The notes under the pieces were generated by a model. It was given only the letters and a program-made list of their open reading frames with translations, made no database searches and was not told the DNA's origin. 64,000 nucleotides of DNA from Candidatus Equimonas faecalis (GTDB taxonomy: Bacteria > Bacteroidota > Bacteroidia > Bacteroidales > Bacteroidaceae), in NCBI GenBank assembly GCA_018066245.1, contig JAGHRT010000004.1, forward strand, positions 124,001 to 188,000, written 5' to 3'. A program made the translations under genes and the position numbers. Positions 1-12,700 of the stretch are shown here, piece by piece (position 1 is the stretch's first letter; every line of letters begins with the position of its first letter).

Positions 1-858
1 TACCGAGGCTACGAGGGACTGATGAACGACGAGGTGAAATTGTTCACCACCGAGGATGTCAGCAACATCATCCAGACAGGTGGCACTATTCTCCGCACGG
101 CTCGCAGCGAAGCCTTTACCACAGCCGCAGGACGCAAACGCGCCTATGACACCTTACAGAAGGAAGGCATCGATGCACTCATCGTCATCGGCGGCAACGG
201 TTCGCTAACAGGAGCTATGATTCTGGCAGAAGAGTACGACATACCCTGCATCGGCCTTCCTGGCACCATAGACAACGACCTCTACGGCACCGACAACACT
301 ATAGGCTACGATACAACGCTCAACACCATCATGGGCTGCGTTGATAAAATCCGCGACACCGCGCAGAGCCATGAACGCATCTTCTTCATCGAAGTGATGG
401 GGCGCGATGCGGGATTTCTGGCACAAAACAGCGCGATTGCCACAGGAGCCGAAGCCGCCATCATACCCGAGGACAGCACAGGTGCCGACCAATTGGCACT
501 GTTCATGGAGCGCGGCATACGCAAGTCAAAGAAAAGCTGCATGGTTATTGTAAGCGAAAGCCCACAGTGCGGAGCCATGCACTACGCAGAGCGCATCAAA
601 AAAGAATATCCGCAGTACGACGTACGCGTGTCCATACTTGGGCACCTTCAGCGCGGCGGAAGCCCCTCCGCCATTGACCGCGTACTGGCCAGCCGCATGG
701 GCGTGGGGGCCATTGATGCGCTGGTCAAAGGCCAACGCAACGTGATGGTGGGCGTACGCAACAATGAAATCGTGTACGTTCCTTTTGTTGAAGCCATCGG
801 CAAACGTAAGCCCATGGATCCGCAACTCATACAAGTGCTTGACGAACTCTCAATCTAA
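1..858 (+). CDS. pfkA: 6-phosphofructokinase, 5' end outside window
   Basis: Frame open from base 1 ([12 protein letters not shown]...); [29 protein letters not shown]-like and [11 protein letters not shown] motifs of ATP-PFK. Confidence 0.93.
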   Translation, partial: YRGYEGLMNDEVKLFTTEDVSNIIQTGGTILRTARSEAFTTAAGRKRAYDTLQKEGIDALIVIGGNGSLTGAMILAEEYDIPCIGLPGTIDNDLYGTDNTIGYDTTLNTIMGCVDKIRDTAQSHERIFFIEVMGRDAGFLAQNSAIATGAEAAIIPEDSTGADQLALFMERGIRKSKKSCMVIVSESPQCGAMHYAERIKKEYPQYDVRVSILGHLQRGGSPSAIDRVLASRMGVGAIDALVKGQRNVMVGVRNNEIVYVPFVEAIGKRKPMDPQLIQVLDELSI

Positions 859-2430
<1,572 letters not shown>

Positions 2431-2472
2431 TGTCTCTATAATTAAGAAACAAGAATTAAGCATTAATCATCA

Positions 2473-2715
2473 ATGGCATTGCTGCTAAAAATAGTTTCTC
2501 CTGAAAAAAAAGTATTTGAAGGCGAAGTGGCTAGCGTGGTCGTACCAGGTACGGCTGGCCGTTTTGAAGTGCTTGAACACCACGCCCCGATTGTGTCATC
2601 GCTGGAGCAAGGTGAAGTAGCCTACACCGTAGGTCAGGAAACGCACTCCATCGCTATACATGGAGGCTTCATACTGGTGAAGAAAAACGAAGTTAGCCTC
2701 TGCGTGGAACTATGA
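2473..2715 (+). CDS. atpC: F1 ATP synthase subunit epsilon
   Basis: Short N-terminal beta-sandwich epsilon (VSPEKKVFEGEVASVVVPGTAGRFEVLEHHAPIVSSL), operon position. Confidence 0.93.
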   Translation: MALLLKIVSPEKKVFEGEVASVVVPGTAGRFEVLEHHAPIVSSLEQGEVAYTVGQETHSIAIHGGFILVKKNEVSLCVEL

Positions 2716-3137
2716 GCGACGGACACAGCCCCTTCACTGGGAAAGCCTTCACTAAGTTCCTGAAACATGGACTCAGTTTACTGATTAGCACATCCATCGG
2801 CATTGGTATTTACACAAGCCTTACGGAAGGCAGAATGACGGCTGAACCACTTGCCACAGCCAACATGACAGGGTTCTTCTACGCTGTTGTCCTTCACCTC
2901 CTAATAGGCTTTTCGGGGAAGTACGTTACCGCACGCCATCCCGACTACATAGGACAATACTTCACCGCCGTGTCAGGCATACGCTTTCTCAGCGTACTCG
3001 CTATGCTAGCTGTCTGCTACTTCAGCGTAAATACCGAAGACGCTGCCACCTACGCCCTCCTGTTGCTTCTCTACTACCTCATCACCGTAGCCTTCCATAC
3101 AGTATTCTTCTCGCACATTATATATAAGAAATCATGA
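2712..3137 (+). CDS. Small membrane protein in atp operon (AtpI-like position)
   Basis: 4 bp overlap with atpC, hydrophobic segments, between atpC and atpB. Confidence 0.75.
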   Translation: MSDGHSPFTGKAFTKFLKHGLSLLISTSIGIGIYTSLTEGRMTAEPLATANMTGFFYAVVLHLLIGFSGKYVTARHPDYIGQYFTAVSGIRFLSVLAMLAVCYFSVNTEDAATYALLLLLYYLITVAFHTVFFSHIIYKKS

Positions 3138-4144
3138 ACCGCATCAAAAGCATACTTCTCAGCCTATTCCTACTGCTACCGCTCAGCACATGGGCAGAAG
3201 AGGCTGCCATCGACATTCCCGAAGTGGTGATGGAGCACCTCTCCGATGCCTACGAGTGGCATCTCTGGTCGTACGCAGGACAGGCCTACAGCATACCCCT
3301 CCCCGTCATTGTGCGCAGTGAGCGCAGCGGCGAGTGGATATGCCAGATGGGCGCAGAAGAACTGCCTGACGGCTTCTTCCTCAATGCCGAAGCCCATGGA
3401 AAAATATATGAGCGCTTGTCAGACGGCACAACCGTACGGCCCCTTGACATCAGCCTTACCAAAACGGCCTGCCAGATTTGGATAGTGGTGCTTCTCATGC
3501 TGGCTGTTTTCCTCTGCACCGCACGCTGGTATAAATCCCGCGACGAGAAGAGTGAAGCTCCAAGCGGCTTTGTCGGCATGATTGAAATGCTGACGATGAC
3601 CATCCACGACGACCTCATTCGCAGCAATATCGGCGAACATGCTTACAAGCCTTTCGCCAAGTATCTCTTGACTGTATTTTTCTTTATCTTCTTCACCAAT
3701 CTCGTTGGCCTTATTCCCTTCAGCGGCAACGTAACGGGGAATATCAATATCACCTTCCTACTGGCTCTTTGCACAATGTTCGCCGTCAATGGCTTTGCGA
3801 ACAGACATTATTGGCAGGAAGTATTTTTGCCCCGTCCGTTTTACCTTTGGCCTCTACTTGTAATCACCGAGGTTATCGGCGTATTCACAAAGCCCTTCGC
3901 CCTGATGGTCCGTCTTTTCGCCAACATGATGGCTGGTCATGCCATACTCCTGTCGTTCACCTGCATCATCCTGCTCGGTGCAACCATGGGATTAGGAATG
4001 GCTTGGGGCTTAGGCCTGTTCAGCGGCGTAATGTTGCTGTTTATGTACTGCATCGAAGTGCTCGTTGCCTTTATTCAAGCGTATGTTTTCACGCTGTTGT
4101 CGGCGGTCTTCATTGGCCTGGCACATCGTGAACATGAAGAATAA
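3134..4144 (+). CDS. atpB: F0 ATP synthase subunit a
   Basis: FTKPFALMVRLFANMMAGHAILLSF and C-terminal VAFIQAYVFTLLSAVFIGLA. Confidence 0.97.
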   Translation: MNRIKSILLSLFLLLPLSTWAEEAAIDIPEVVMEHLSDAYEWHLWSYAGQAYSIPLPVIVRSERSGEWICQMGAEELPDGFFLNAEAHGKIYERLSDGTTVRPLDISLTKTACQIWIVVLLMLAVFLCTARWYKSRDEKSEAPSGFVGMIEMLTMTIHDDLIRSNIGEHAYKPFAKYLLTVFFFIFFTNLVGLIPFSGNVTGNINITFLLALCTMFAVNGFANRHYWQEVFLPRPFYLWPLLVITEVIGVFTKPFALMVRLFANMMAGHAILLSFTCIILLGATMGLGMAWGLGLFSGVMLLFMYCIEVLVAFIQAYVFTLLSAVFIGLAHREHEE

Positions 4145-4163
4145 CACACAATTCCAACAATAA

Positions 4164-4421
<258 letters not shown>

Positions 4422-4452
4422 CATCATCTCATTTCCAATCCCTACATTCGTA

Positions 4453-4971
4453 ATGGATTTGAATAGTTTGCCTGCCATACTCACTCCAGACCTGGGACTC
4501 CTATTTTGGATGCTGCTGGCATTCATCATTGTCTTCATCGTGCTGGCCAAGTTCGGCTTTCCCGCCATCATCAACATGGTGGAAGAGCGCAAGGCCTACA
4601 TTGACGAGAGCCTGCGCAAGGCTCATGAAGCCAATGAGAAGCTGGCCAACATCAAAGCTGAGAGCGAACAGTTGCTGCGCGAAGCCCGAGAACAGTCCGC
4701 ACAGATTGTCAAGGACGCAGCCGCTGCACGCGACAGCATGGTGTCGCAGGCCGAATTGAAAGCCCGGGAGGAGAGCGCACGCATCATTGCCGAGGCCAAG
4801 GCCCAAATTGAGAACGAGAAACAAGCCGCCCTCAACGAGATACGCGGTGAAGTGGCTCGACTCAGCGTGGGCGTAGCCGAGAAAGTGCTGCGCAAGGAAC
4901 TCTCCAGCGATGCGGCTCAAATGGAGTATGTGGACAAGCTGCTGGATGAAGTTTCTTCCAAAGCCAAATAA
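4453..4971 (+). CDS. atpF: F0 ATP synthase subunit b
   Basis: N-terminal TM then long charged helix (RKAYIDESLRKAHEANEKLANIKAESEQLL). Confidence 0.95.
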   Translation: MDLNSLPAILTPDLGLLFWMLLAFIIVFIVLAKFGFPAIINMVEERKAYIDESLRKAHEANEKLANIKAESEQLLREAREQSAQIVKDAAAARDSMVSQAELKAREESARIIAEAKAQIENEKQAALNEIRGEVARLSVGVAEKVLRKELSSDAAQMEYVDKLLDEVSSKAK

Positions 4972-4978
4972 GTAGAGC

Positions 4979-5512
4979 ATGGATTTAGGCGTTATTTCGG
5001 TTCGCTATGCACGCGCCCTGCTAAAGAGTGCCGTGCAGACGAAGTGCGAAGAGCAAGTCTATGCAGACATGACTGTACTGGTCAAGGCTTACGCAGACAT
5101 TCCCCGTCTGCGCAAGGCCATTGACAACCCGATGCTGCCCACTGCATCGAAGAAAACGCTACTCAGCACCGCCACTGGCGAAAAGGCCACGCCGCTCACT
5201 TTGCGTTTCTTTGACCTCGTGTTGGAGCAAGGGCGCGAAGAGGTCATGCAGCTCATCGCCTCGTCCTACATCTCCCTCTATCGTAAGCTGAAGAACATCG
5301 TTCATGGTCGGCTTGTTACCGCCGTTCCCGTCAGTTCGGCCACCGAGACCAAGCTTCGCAGCATGGTCGAAGCCAAGACAGGCGGTACGGTTGAGTTCCT
5401 CACCGAGGTGAATCCTGATCTCATCGGCGGTTTCGTCCTCGAATACGACACTTACAGGATGGATGCCTCGGTTCACTCCCAGCTCCGTTCAATATTAAAT
5501 GATCTAACTTAG
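4979..5512 (+). CDS. atpH: F1 ATP synthase subunit delta
   Basis: [13 protein letters not shown]..., C-terminal [26 protein letters not shown]. Confidence 0.94.
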   Translation: MDLGVISVRYARALLKSAVQTKCEEQVYADMTVLVKAYADIPRLRKAIDNPMLPTASKKTLLSTATGEKATPLTLRFFDLVLEQGREEVMQLIASSYISLYRKLKNIVHGRLVTAVPVSSATETKLRSMVEAKTGGTVEFLTEVNPDLIGGFVLEYDTYRMDASVHSQLRSILNDLT

Positions 5513-5514
5513 AA

Positions 5515-7095
5515 ATGGAAAAAATAAAACCCAGCGAAGTATCGGACGTGCTCTTGCAACAGCTGAACGATATAAGCAACCACCAAGGTTTTGAGGAGAC
5601 GGGCACCGTCCTTACCATCAACGACGGTGTCGCCCGAATCTATGGTCTTGACAACGCCGAAGCCAATGAGCTCCTTGAATTTGAGAACGGCACGATGGCC
5701 ATCGTGATGAATCTTGAGGAGAACAATGTGGGTTGCGTGCTTCTTGGTCCCACCAGCGGCATTAAGGAAGGCATGAAAGTGAAGCGCACAAAGCGCATTG
5801 CTTCCATCCGCGTCAATGACAATATGCTCGGACGCGTCATCAACCCCATCGGTCAGGCCATCGATGGACTGGGCGACATCGACCTCAAGGATTCCTTCGA
5901 GATGCCCCTCGACCGCAAGGCTCCCGGCGTAATCTACCGCCAGCCCGTTAAGCAACCCTTGCAGACCGGACTGAAGGCAGTCGATTCCATGATACCCATA
6001 GGCCGTGGCCAGCGTGAGCTCATCATTGGCGACCGCCAGACGGGCAAGACCGCCATTGCCATCGACACCATCATCAACCAGAAGTCTTTCTACGATCAGG
6101 GCAAGCCCGTGTACTGCATCTATGTGGCTATTGGCCAGAAAGCCAGTACGATTGCCGCTCTTGTTCAGAATCTGAAGGAGCGCGGGGCTATGCCTTACAC
6201 CATCATTGTGGCTGCCACGGCTTCCGACCCTGCCGCCATGCAGTACTACGCCCCCTTTGCCGGTGCCGCCATCGGCGAGTATTTCCGCGACCGTGGCGAG
6301 CACGCCCTTGTGGTCTATGACGACTTGTCCAAGCAGGCTGTGGCCTATCGTGAGGTATCGCTGATTCTGCGCCGTCCCTCAGGCCGCGAAGCCTACCCTG
6401 GCGATGTGTTCTACCTGCATAGCCGCTTGCTGGAACGCGCTGCCAAAATCAACGAGCAGCAGGAAGTGGCCGAGCAGATGAACGACCTTCCCGCCTGTCT
6501 CAAAGGCCATGTGAAGGGAGGCGGCTCTCTCACGGCCCTGCCCATCATCGAGACGCAGGCCGGCGACGTGAGTGCCTACATCCCCACCAATGTGATTTCC
6601 ATCACCGACGGCCAGATTTACTTGGAGAGCGACCTTTTCAACCAGGGCTTCCGTCCCGCCATCAACGTGGGCATCTCCGTGAGCCGTGTGGGCGGCAGTG
6701 CGCAAGTCAAGAGTATGAAGAAGGTGGCCGGCACCCTGAAAATCGACCAGGCCCAGTACCGTGAGCTGGAGAGCTTCTCCAAGTTCTCCTCCGATATGGA
6801 TGCCGTAACCGCCATGACCCTTGACCGCGGACGCAAGAACAACCAGTTGCTCATTCAGGCACAGTACAGTCCCATGCCCGTAGGAGAGCAAGTCGCTATT
6901 CTCTATTGCGGCACCAACGGCCTGCTGGCTCCCGTACCCCTCGACAAGGTGCGCGAATGCCAAGACGCTTTCCTCAACGTCATGCGCTCCCAGCATCAGG
7001 ACATGCTCGACACTCTGGGCAACGGCCAGATTGACGACAACATCACGTCCACGCTCCGCGAGGTGATGGCCAACGTTGCCGGACAGTATAAATAA
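5515..7095 (+). CDS. atpA: F1 ATP synthase subunit alpha
   Basis: [61 protein letters not shown]. Confidence 0.98.
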   Translation: MEKIKPSEVSDVLLQQLNDISNHQGFEETGTVLTINDGVARIYGLDNAEANELLEFENGTMAIVMNLEENNVGCVLLGPTSGIKEGMKVKRTKRIASIRVNDNMLGRVINPIGQAIDGLGDIDLKDSFEMPLDRKAPGVIYRQPVKQPLQTGLKAVDSMIPIGRGQRELIIGDRQTGKTAIAIDTIINQKSFYDQGKPVYCIYVAIGQKASTIAALVQNLKERGAMPYTIIVAATASDPAAMQYYAPFAGAAIGEYFRDRGEHALVVYDDLSKQAVAYREVSLILRRPSGREAYPGDVFYLHSRLLERAAKINEQQEVAEQMNDLPACLKGHVKGGGSLTALPIIETQAGDVSAYIPTNVISITDGQIYLESDLFNQGFRPAINVGISVSRVGGSAQVKSMKKVAGTLKIDQAQYRELESFSKFSSDMDAVTAMTLDRGRKNNQLLIQAQYSPMPVGEQVAILYCGTNGLLAPVPLDKVRECQDAFLNVMRSQHQDMLDTLGNGQIDDNITSTLREVMANVAGQYK

Positions 7096-7096
7096 C

Positions 7097-7133
7097 GACC
7101 CTTCCCTATCCCCTCCCTTAACGGGCGGGGAAT
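7097..7133 (+). repeat. GC-rich palindromic dispersed repeat, copy 1 (GACCCTTCCCTATCCCCTCCCTTAACGGGCGGGGAA)
   Basis: Same sequence class as 7194-7234 (inverted) and 10355-10392. Confidence 0.8.
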
Positions 7134-7193
7134 AGGTACTTCATAAGGGTCTATACATTTAACAACAAACTTAAATTCCGACCTCCTCCCCCA

Positions 7194-7234
7194 TTCCATT
7201 CCCCGCCCTTTAAGGGAGGGGCAAGGGGAGGGTC
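7194..7234 (-). repeat. GC-rich palindromic dispersed repeat, copy 2 (inverted)
   Basis: Reverse complement reads GGAGACCCTCCCCTTGCCCCTCCCTTAAAGGGCGGGGAATGG. Confidence 0.8.
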
Positions 7235-7241
7235 TCCTCTT

Positions 7242-8204
7242 ATGGGTTCCCTCAAAGAAATCAAAGGCCGCATAGCCTCAGTCCAAAGCACACGCAAAAT
7301 CACCAGTGCCATGAAAATGGTGGCCAGCAGCAAGCTGCACCATGCACAGACGATGATAGAGAACATGCTTCCCTACGAAGGAATGCTTGAGAAGATTCTC
7401 AAGACCTTCCTTGCCAGTGAGGTGGAGGCTCAAAGCTCTATCACGCAGGCACGGGAGGTGCGCCGTGCGGGACTTATCGTATTCGCCTCCAACAGTTCCC
7501 TGTGCGGCGGCTTCAACGCCAACGTGCTCAAACTGATGGAACGGCAAGTGCGCCAGTATCAGGAGCGCGGCATTGAAGTTGTCGTTTACCCCATCGGACG
7601 CAAGGTGAGCGAAAAGGTGGCCAAGCTGGGATTGACTTCAGCAGGCAATTTCACCGAACTGGCCGACAAGCCCAATGCTACGGACTGCCAAGAGATTGGC
7701 CGCACGCTTGGGGAGCAATTCGTCAGCGGTGAAATTGATGAAGTGAAACTCATCTACCACCATTTCAAGAGCGCAGGGTCGCAAATCTTGCAGTGCAAGA
7801 AGCTCATGCCCATCGACATTGCCGAAGCCATGGACTACGACCACGACCGCGACCTCAGCACGGTGTTAGCCACCAAGCAGACGCAGGAATACTTGCAGAA
7901 CAAGGAAAAGAGCCAGAGCGGGAGCAAGGCCGAAAACGTGGCCGCCCTCAACGACAACTTCCTTGTAGAGCCAGACATGCAGACTGTGCTTCACGCACTC
8001 ATTCCCCGTTATGTCAATCTGATGATTTACACCGCGCTTCTCGACAGCAACGCCTCCGAGCACGCCGCTCGCATGGTGGCCATGCAGACCGCCACCGACA
8101 ATGCCGACGAACTCCTGCGTATGCTCAACCTCCAGTACAACAAGCAGCGACAGTACGCCATCACAGCCGAACTTCTCGACATTGTGGGCGGAAGTATGCA
8201 GTAA
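7242..8204 (+). CDS. atpG: F1 ATP synthase subunit gamma
   Basis: IKGRIASVQSTRKITSAMKMVASSKL and C-terminal YNKQRQYAITAELLDIVGG. Confidence 0.97.
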   Translation: MGSLKEIKGRIASVQSTRKITSAMKMVASSKLHHAQTMIENMLPYEGMLEKILKTFLASEVEAQSSITQAREVRRAGLIVFASNSSLCGGFNANVLKLMERQVRQYQERGIEVVVYPIGRKVSEKVAKLGLTSAGNFTELADKPNATDCQEIGRTLGEQFVSGEIDEVKLIYHHFKSAGSQILQCKKLMPIDIAEAMDYDHDRDLSTVLATKQTQEYLQNKEKSQSGSKAENVAALNDNFLVEPDMQTVLHALIPRYVNLMIYTALLDSNASEHAARMVAMQTATDNADELLRMLNLQYNKQRQYAITAELLDIVGGSMQ

Positions 8205-8220
8205 ACCACACCACAGTTTC

Positions 8221-8247
8221 ACCCCGCCACAGCAATCATGGCGGGGT
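8221..8247 (+). terminator. Hairpin ACCCCGCC..GGCGGGGT after atpG
   Basis: 8-bp perfect arms, T-rich tract after. Confidence 0.65.
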
Positions 8248-8248
8248 G

Positions 8249-8812
8249 ATGTTTTATTTATCTCCTATGCTCACACTCATCCAATCCCGCCGCAGCGTGC
8301 GGAGCTTCCAAGCGAAGCCCGTACCCGAAGAATTGCTCCGCCAAGTGTGCGAGGCCGGCACCTATGCCCCTACCGGCCACGGACGGCAGTCGCCGCGCAT
8401 CGTGGCCGTTACGCGTCCCGAGCTCATCCAACGCCTTTCACGCCTCAATGCCGACGTGCTCATGGAAGCCCGTCCCCAACTGCGCGAGAAAGTGCCCGAC
8501 CTCGACCCCTTCTACGGCGCACCCGCCGTGCTCATCGTACTGGCCGACCGCAGCCAGCCCACCTATCTCTATGACGGCAGCCTCGTGATGGGCAACCTCA
8601 TGCTGGCCGCCCATGCCGTGGGCTTGGGAAGTTGCTGGATACACAGGGCCAAGCAAGTGTTCGACAGCGAAGAGGGCAAAGCCATGCTCCGCGAGTGGGG
8701 CATTGAGGGCGACTACGAAGGCATTGGCCACTGCGTCGTGGGCTATCCCGTCGCAGACGAGCAGCCCCAGCCCCGCCCCCGCAAGGACGACTACGTGGTG
8801 TGGGTGCGCTGA
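8249..8812 (+). CDS. Nitroreductase family protein
   Basis: SRRSVRSFQAKPVPEELLRQVCEAGTYAPTGHGRQ, NLMLAAHAVGLGSCWIHRAK; start ATG 8249 (or 8267) inside the longer listed ORF. Confidence 0.92.
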   Translation: MFYLSPMLTLIQSRRSVRSFQAKPVPEELLRQVCEAGTYAPTGHGRQSPRIVAVTRPELIQRLSRLNADVLMEARPQLREKVPDLDPFYGAPAVLIVLADRSQPTYLYDGSLVMGNLMLAAHAVGLGSCWIHRAKQVFDSEEGKAMLREWGIEGDYEGIGHCVVGYPVADEQPQPRPRKDDYVVWVR

Positions 8813-8840
8813 GCAGCCCCACTGTCCACGCACGCAACGA

Positions 8841-8910
8841 AAAGAAAAACTCTCGTATAGGCTAGAACGCACTGCCCTATACGAGAGTTTTTCTTGGCGT
8901 ATAGACTAAG
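8841..8910. repeat. 22-bp phased repeat units forming a terminator hairpin
   Basis: GTATAG at 8855, CTATAC at 8877, GTATAG at 8899; perfect arms GAAAAACTCTCGTATAG / CTATACGAGAGTTTTTC. Confidence 0.85.
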
Positions 8911-8942
8911 AGCCACGCCGCCACGGGAGCGGAAAAGTGAGC

Positions 8943-9578
8943 CTACACCTGTACGAAGACCACCTGCTTGGTCTCGAAGAACTCCTCGGTGAAGTACTGG
9001 CTGAGGGGCGTGGCATCCACCCGCCGGCTGAAAGGCTTCAGCTCACTCTGAAGGTCGCCTCCCTTGAGGGCGATGATGCCGTTGGGCAAGGCGTTGAACT
9101 GGTGTTTGGTGTCCACATTCTTGCGCACGAGCCGTTCCAAGGCTGCCATGTCGGTAACGGCGCGGCTCACCACAAAGTGGAAACGGTCCTTCTCCTCAAT
9201 GACGTTGCGATGGAAGCAGGAGACGTTTTGCAAGCCAATGGCCTCGGCCACGGCCTGGGCCACGCGCACTTTCTTCCCTATGCTGTCGATGAGGCGGAAC
9301 TGCACCTCGGGAAACATGATGGCAAGGGGTATGCCGGGGAAACCGCCGCCCGTACCCACGTCGAGCACCCGCGTTTCCGGACGGAAACTGAGAACCTTGG
9401 CTATACCTAAAGAGTGTAGCACATGGTGGGTGTAGAGATTGTCGATGTCCTTGCGGGAGATGACATTGATTTTGCCATTCCAATCCTCGTAAAGGGGCTG
9501 AAGAGCGGTCAGTTGCTCCTGCTGCAAAGGAGTAAGGCCGGGGAAATAATTGAAGAGGCGTTCAAGTTGCTGATTCAT
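8943..9578 (-). CDS. rsmG: 16S rRNA (guanine527-N7)-methyltransferase
   Basis: VLDVGTGGGFPGIPLAIMFPEVQFRLIDSIGKKVRVA; start MNQQLERL. Confidence 0.95.
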   Translation of the reverse strand: MNQQLERLFNYFPGLTPLQQEQLTALQPLYEDWNGKINVISRKDIDNLYTHHVLHSLGIAKVLSFRPETRVLDVGTGGGFPGIPLAIMFPEVQFRLIDSIGKKVRVAQAVAEAIGLQNVSCFHRNVIEEKDRFHFVVSRAVTDMAALERLVRKNVDTKHQFNALPNGIIALKGGDLQSELKPFSRRVDATPLSQYFTEEFFETKQVVFVQV

Positions 9579-9711
9579 GGGAGTTGATAGTTGGACGTGA
9601 TGATTTCCGCAATTCTTCGGCAAAGATACTCACATTTTGCCAAATAGGAGGGATTGTCTGCGTTTTTTTTCGTAAATTCGCGGCCTGAACAAATAAATAC
9701 CGCTACTCGAT

Positions 9712-12700
9712 ATGTCAAAGAGATTCACCGAGCGTGCTTCGCTCAACCTTTCCGAAGTAAACAAGGAGGTGCTCTCCCAGTGGGACGAGCTGGATTTGTT
9801 TCACCGCAGCATTGATGAACGCGAAGACTGTCCCTCTTTTGTCTTCTTCGAAGGCCCTCCTTCGGCCAACGGCCATCCGGGTATTCACCACGTGATGGCG
9901 CGCACCATTAAGGACGTGTTCTGCCGCTACAAGACGATGCAGGGCTATCAAGTGAAGCGCAAGGCTGGCTGGGATACGCACGGCCTGCCCGTGGAACTCG
10001 GCGTGGAGAAGGAACTCGGCATCACGAAGGAGGACATCGGCAAGAAGGTAAGCGTGGACGACTACAACCTGAAGTGCCGCCAGAACGTGATGATGTACAC
10101 GCAGGAGTGGACCGACCTGAGCCACAAGATGGGCTACTGGGTGGACATGGAGCATCCGTATGTAACATACGAGAACTCCTACATCGAGAGCCTGTGGTGG
10201 CTGTTGCAGCAACTCTACAAGAAAGGCCTGCTGTATAAAGGCTATACCATCCAGCCGTACAGTCCGGCTGCCGGCACCGGCCTGTCGAGCCACGAACTGA
10301 ACCAGCCCGGTTGCTACAGGGACGTGAAGGATACGACGGTAACGGCACAATTCAAGACCCTACCCAAACCCCTCCCTCAAGGGCGGGGGCTGGACGCCCT
10401 TTATACGCTTGGGCTGCCGGTATATGTGCTGGCGTGGACCACTACGCCGTGGACACTGCCCAGCAACACGGCACTCTGCGTGGGCCCGAAGATAGACTAT
10501 GTGGCCGTGAAGGGCAATAACCCCTACACTGGCGAAGAAGCCATCTACATTCTGGCCGAGAGCCGCCTGGGCGTATATTTCCAGGCCGAGGAAGGCGAGA
10601 CGCTGGAGATACTCTGGCGCGGCAAGGGTGCAGACCTCGTGGGCTTGCACTATGAACAGTTGATGCCGTGGGTGAAGCCCTGCGCCCTGGAAGGCGGCAA
10701 GGCCGTGGACAAGAGTGGCGAAGCCTTCCGCATCATACCCGGCGACTACGTAACGACCGAGGACGGCACGGGCATCGTACATATCGCCCCCACCTTCGGT
10801 GCCGACGACGCCAAGGTGGCCAAGGATGCCGGTGTACCCTCGCTCTTCATTATTGATAAGGCCGGCGATACAAGGCCTATGGTGGACTTCACGGGTAAGT
10901 ACTTCGTGGAGGACGATATGGACGCCGACTTCCGCAACCTCTGCGTGAACGAGACCTATTGGAAGCATGCCGGGCAGTTTGTGAAGAACGCCTACGACCC
11001 GCGCTTCAACCAGGGCGGCAAGTACGACGAGAAGGCCGCGCAGAAAGAAATGGACCTCAACGTGGTGCTCTGCCTCGAGATGAAGGAGGAGGGCAGCGCC
11101 TTCAAGATAGAGAAGCACGTGCACAACTACCCGCACTGCTGGCGTACCGACAAGCCCGTGCTCTATTACCCGCTGGACTCCTGGTTCATCCGCAGCACCG
11201 CTGCCAAGGAGCGTATGATGGAACTGAACGACACCATCCTCTGGAAACCCGAGAGCACCGGTACGGGCCGCTTTGGCAAATGGCTGGAGAACCTGAACGA
11301 CTGGAACCTCTCCCGCTCCCGCTACTGGGGCACGCCGCTGCCCATCTGGCGGAACCGCGACACGAAAGAGGAAATCTGCATCGGCAGCATCCAGGAACTA
11401 TGGGACGAGATAGAGAAAGCCGTAGCCGCCGGCGTGATGAAGAGCAATCCCTTCAAGGACAAAGGCTTCGTGCCCGGCGACTACTCGGAAGAAAACTATC
11501 ACAAGATAGATCTGCACCGCCCGTACGTGGACGACATCGTGCTGGTGGGCGAGAGCGGCCAGCCGCTGCGCAGAGAACTGGACCTCATCGACGTGTGGTT
11601 TGACAGCGGTTCGATGCCCTACGCCCAGATACACTATCCCTTTGAGAACAAGGAGCTGCTGGACAGCCGCACCGTCTATCCCGCCGACTTCATCGCAGAA
11701 GGCGTGGACCAGACACGCGGATGGTTCTTCACGTTGCACGCCATCGCCACGATGGTGTTTGATAGCGTAGCCTTCAAGGCCGTCATCAGCAACGGCCTCG
11801 TGCTGGACAAAAACGGCCAGAAGATGAGCAAGCGCCTTGGCAATGCCGTGGACCCCTTCGGCGCCATCGAGCAGTACGGCAGTGACCCCCTGCGCTGGTA
11901 TATGATAACCAACTCCGCCCCGTGGGACAACCTCTCGTTCGACCCTGACGGCGTGAAGGAAGTGAGCGGCTCGTCCTTCGGCAAACTGCACCAGACCTAC
12001 GGCCTGCTGGCGATGTATGCCAACGTGGACGGCTGGGACAACACGCAGGAGAAAGTGCCCGTAGAGGAGCGCGACGTGCTGGACCGCTGGATAATCAGCG
12101 CCCTCGGTGCCCTGACGCAGGAAGTGAAGAGCGCCTACGAAGACTATGAGCCCACCCGTGCAGGACGCGCCATCCAGACATTCGTCATTGATAACCTCAG
12201 CAACTGGTACGTGCGCCTGGCCAAGAAACGCCTGTGGGGCGAAGGCCTCAACAAGGACAAGTTGGCCTGCTACCAGACGCTGCACGAGTGCCTGTTGACC
12301 ATCAGCCAGTTGATGGCCCCCATCGCTCCGTTCTTTGCCGACCGCCTCTACAAAGACCTTGGCGGGCAGGCGGACAGCGTGCATTTGGACAAGTTCCCCG
12401 TGGCCGACGCTAGCCTCATCGACGGTGTGCTCAACGAAAGGATGGAGCGCGTGCAGAAGGTATGCTCCATGGCCCTCTCGCTGCGTAAGAAAGAGAAGAT
12501 AGGCGTGCGCCAGCCCTTGCAGCAGATAGCCATTCCCGTGACTGACGCTGCCGTGAAGGAAGGCATAGAATACCTCCAGCGCATCATCCTTGAAGAAGTC
12601 AACCTGAAGGGCATCACCTTCGTGGAAGGGCAGATGATAGAGAAGAAGGTAAAACCCAACTTCCGCGTGATGGGCAAGAAGTTCGGCAAGCAAATGAAGG

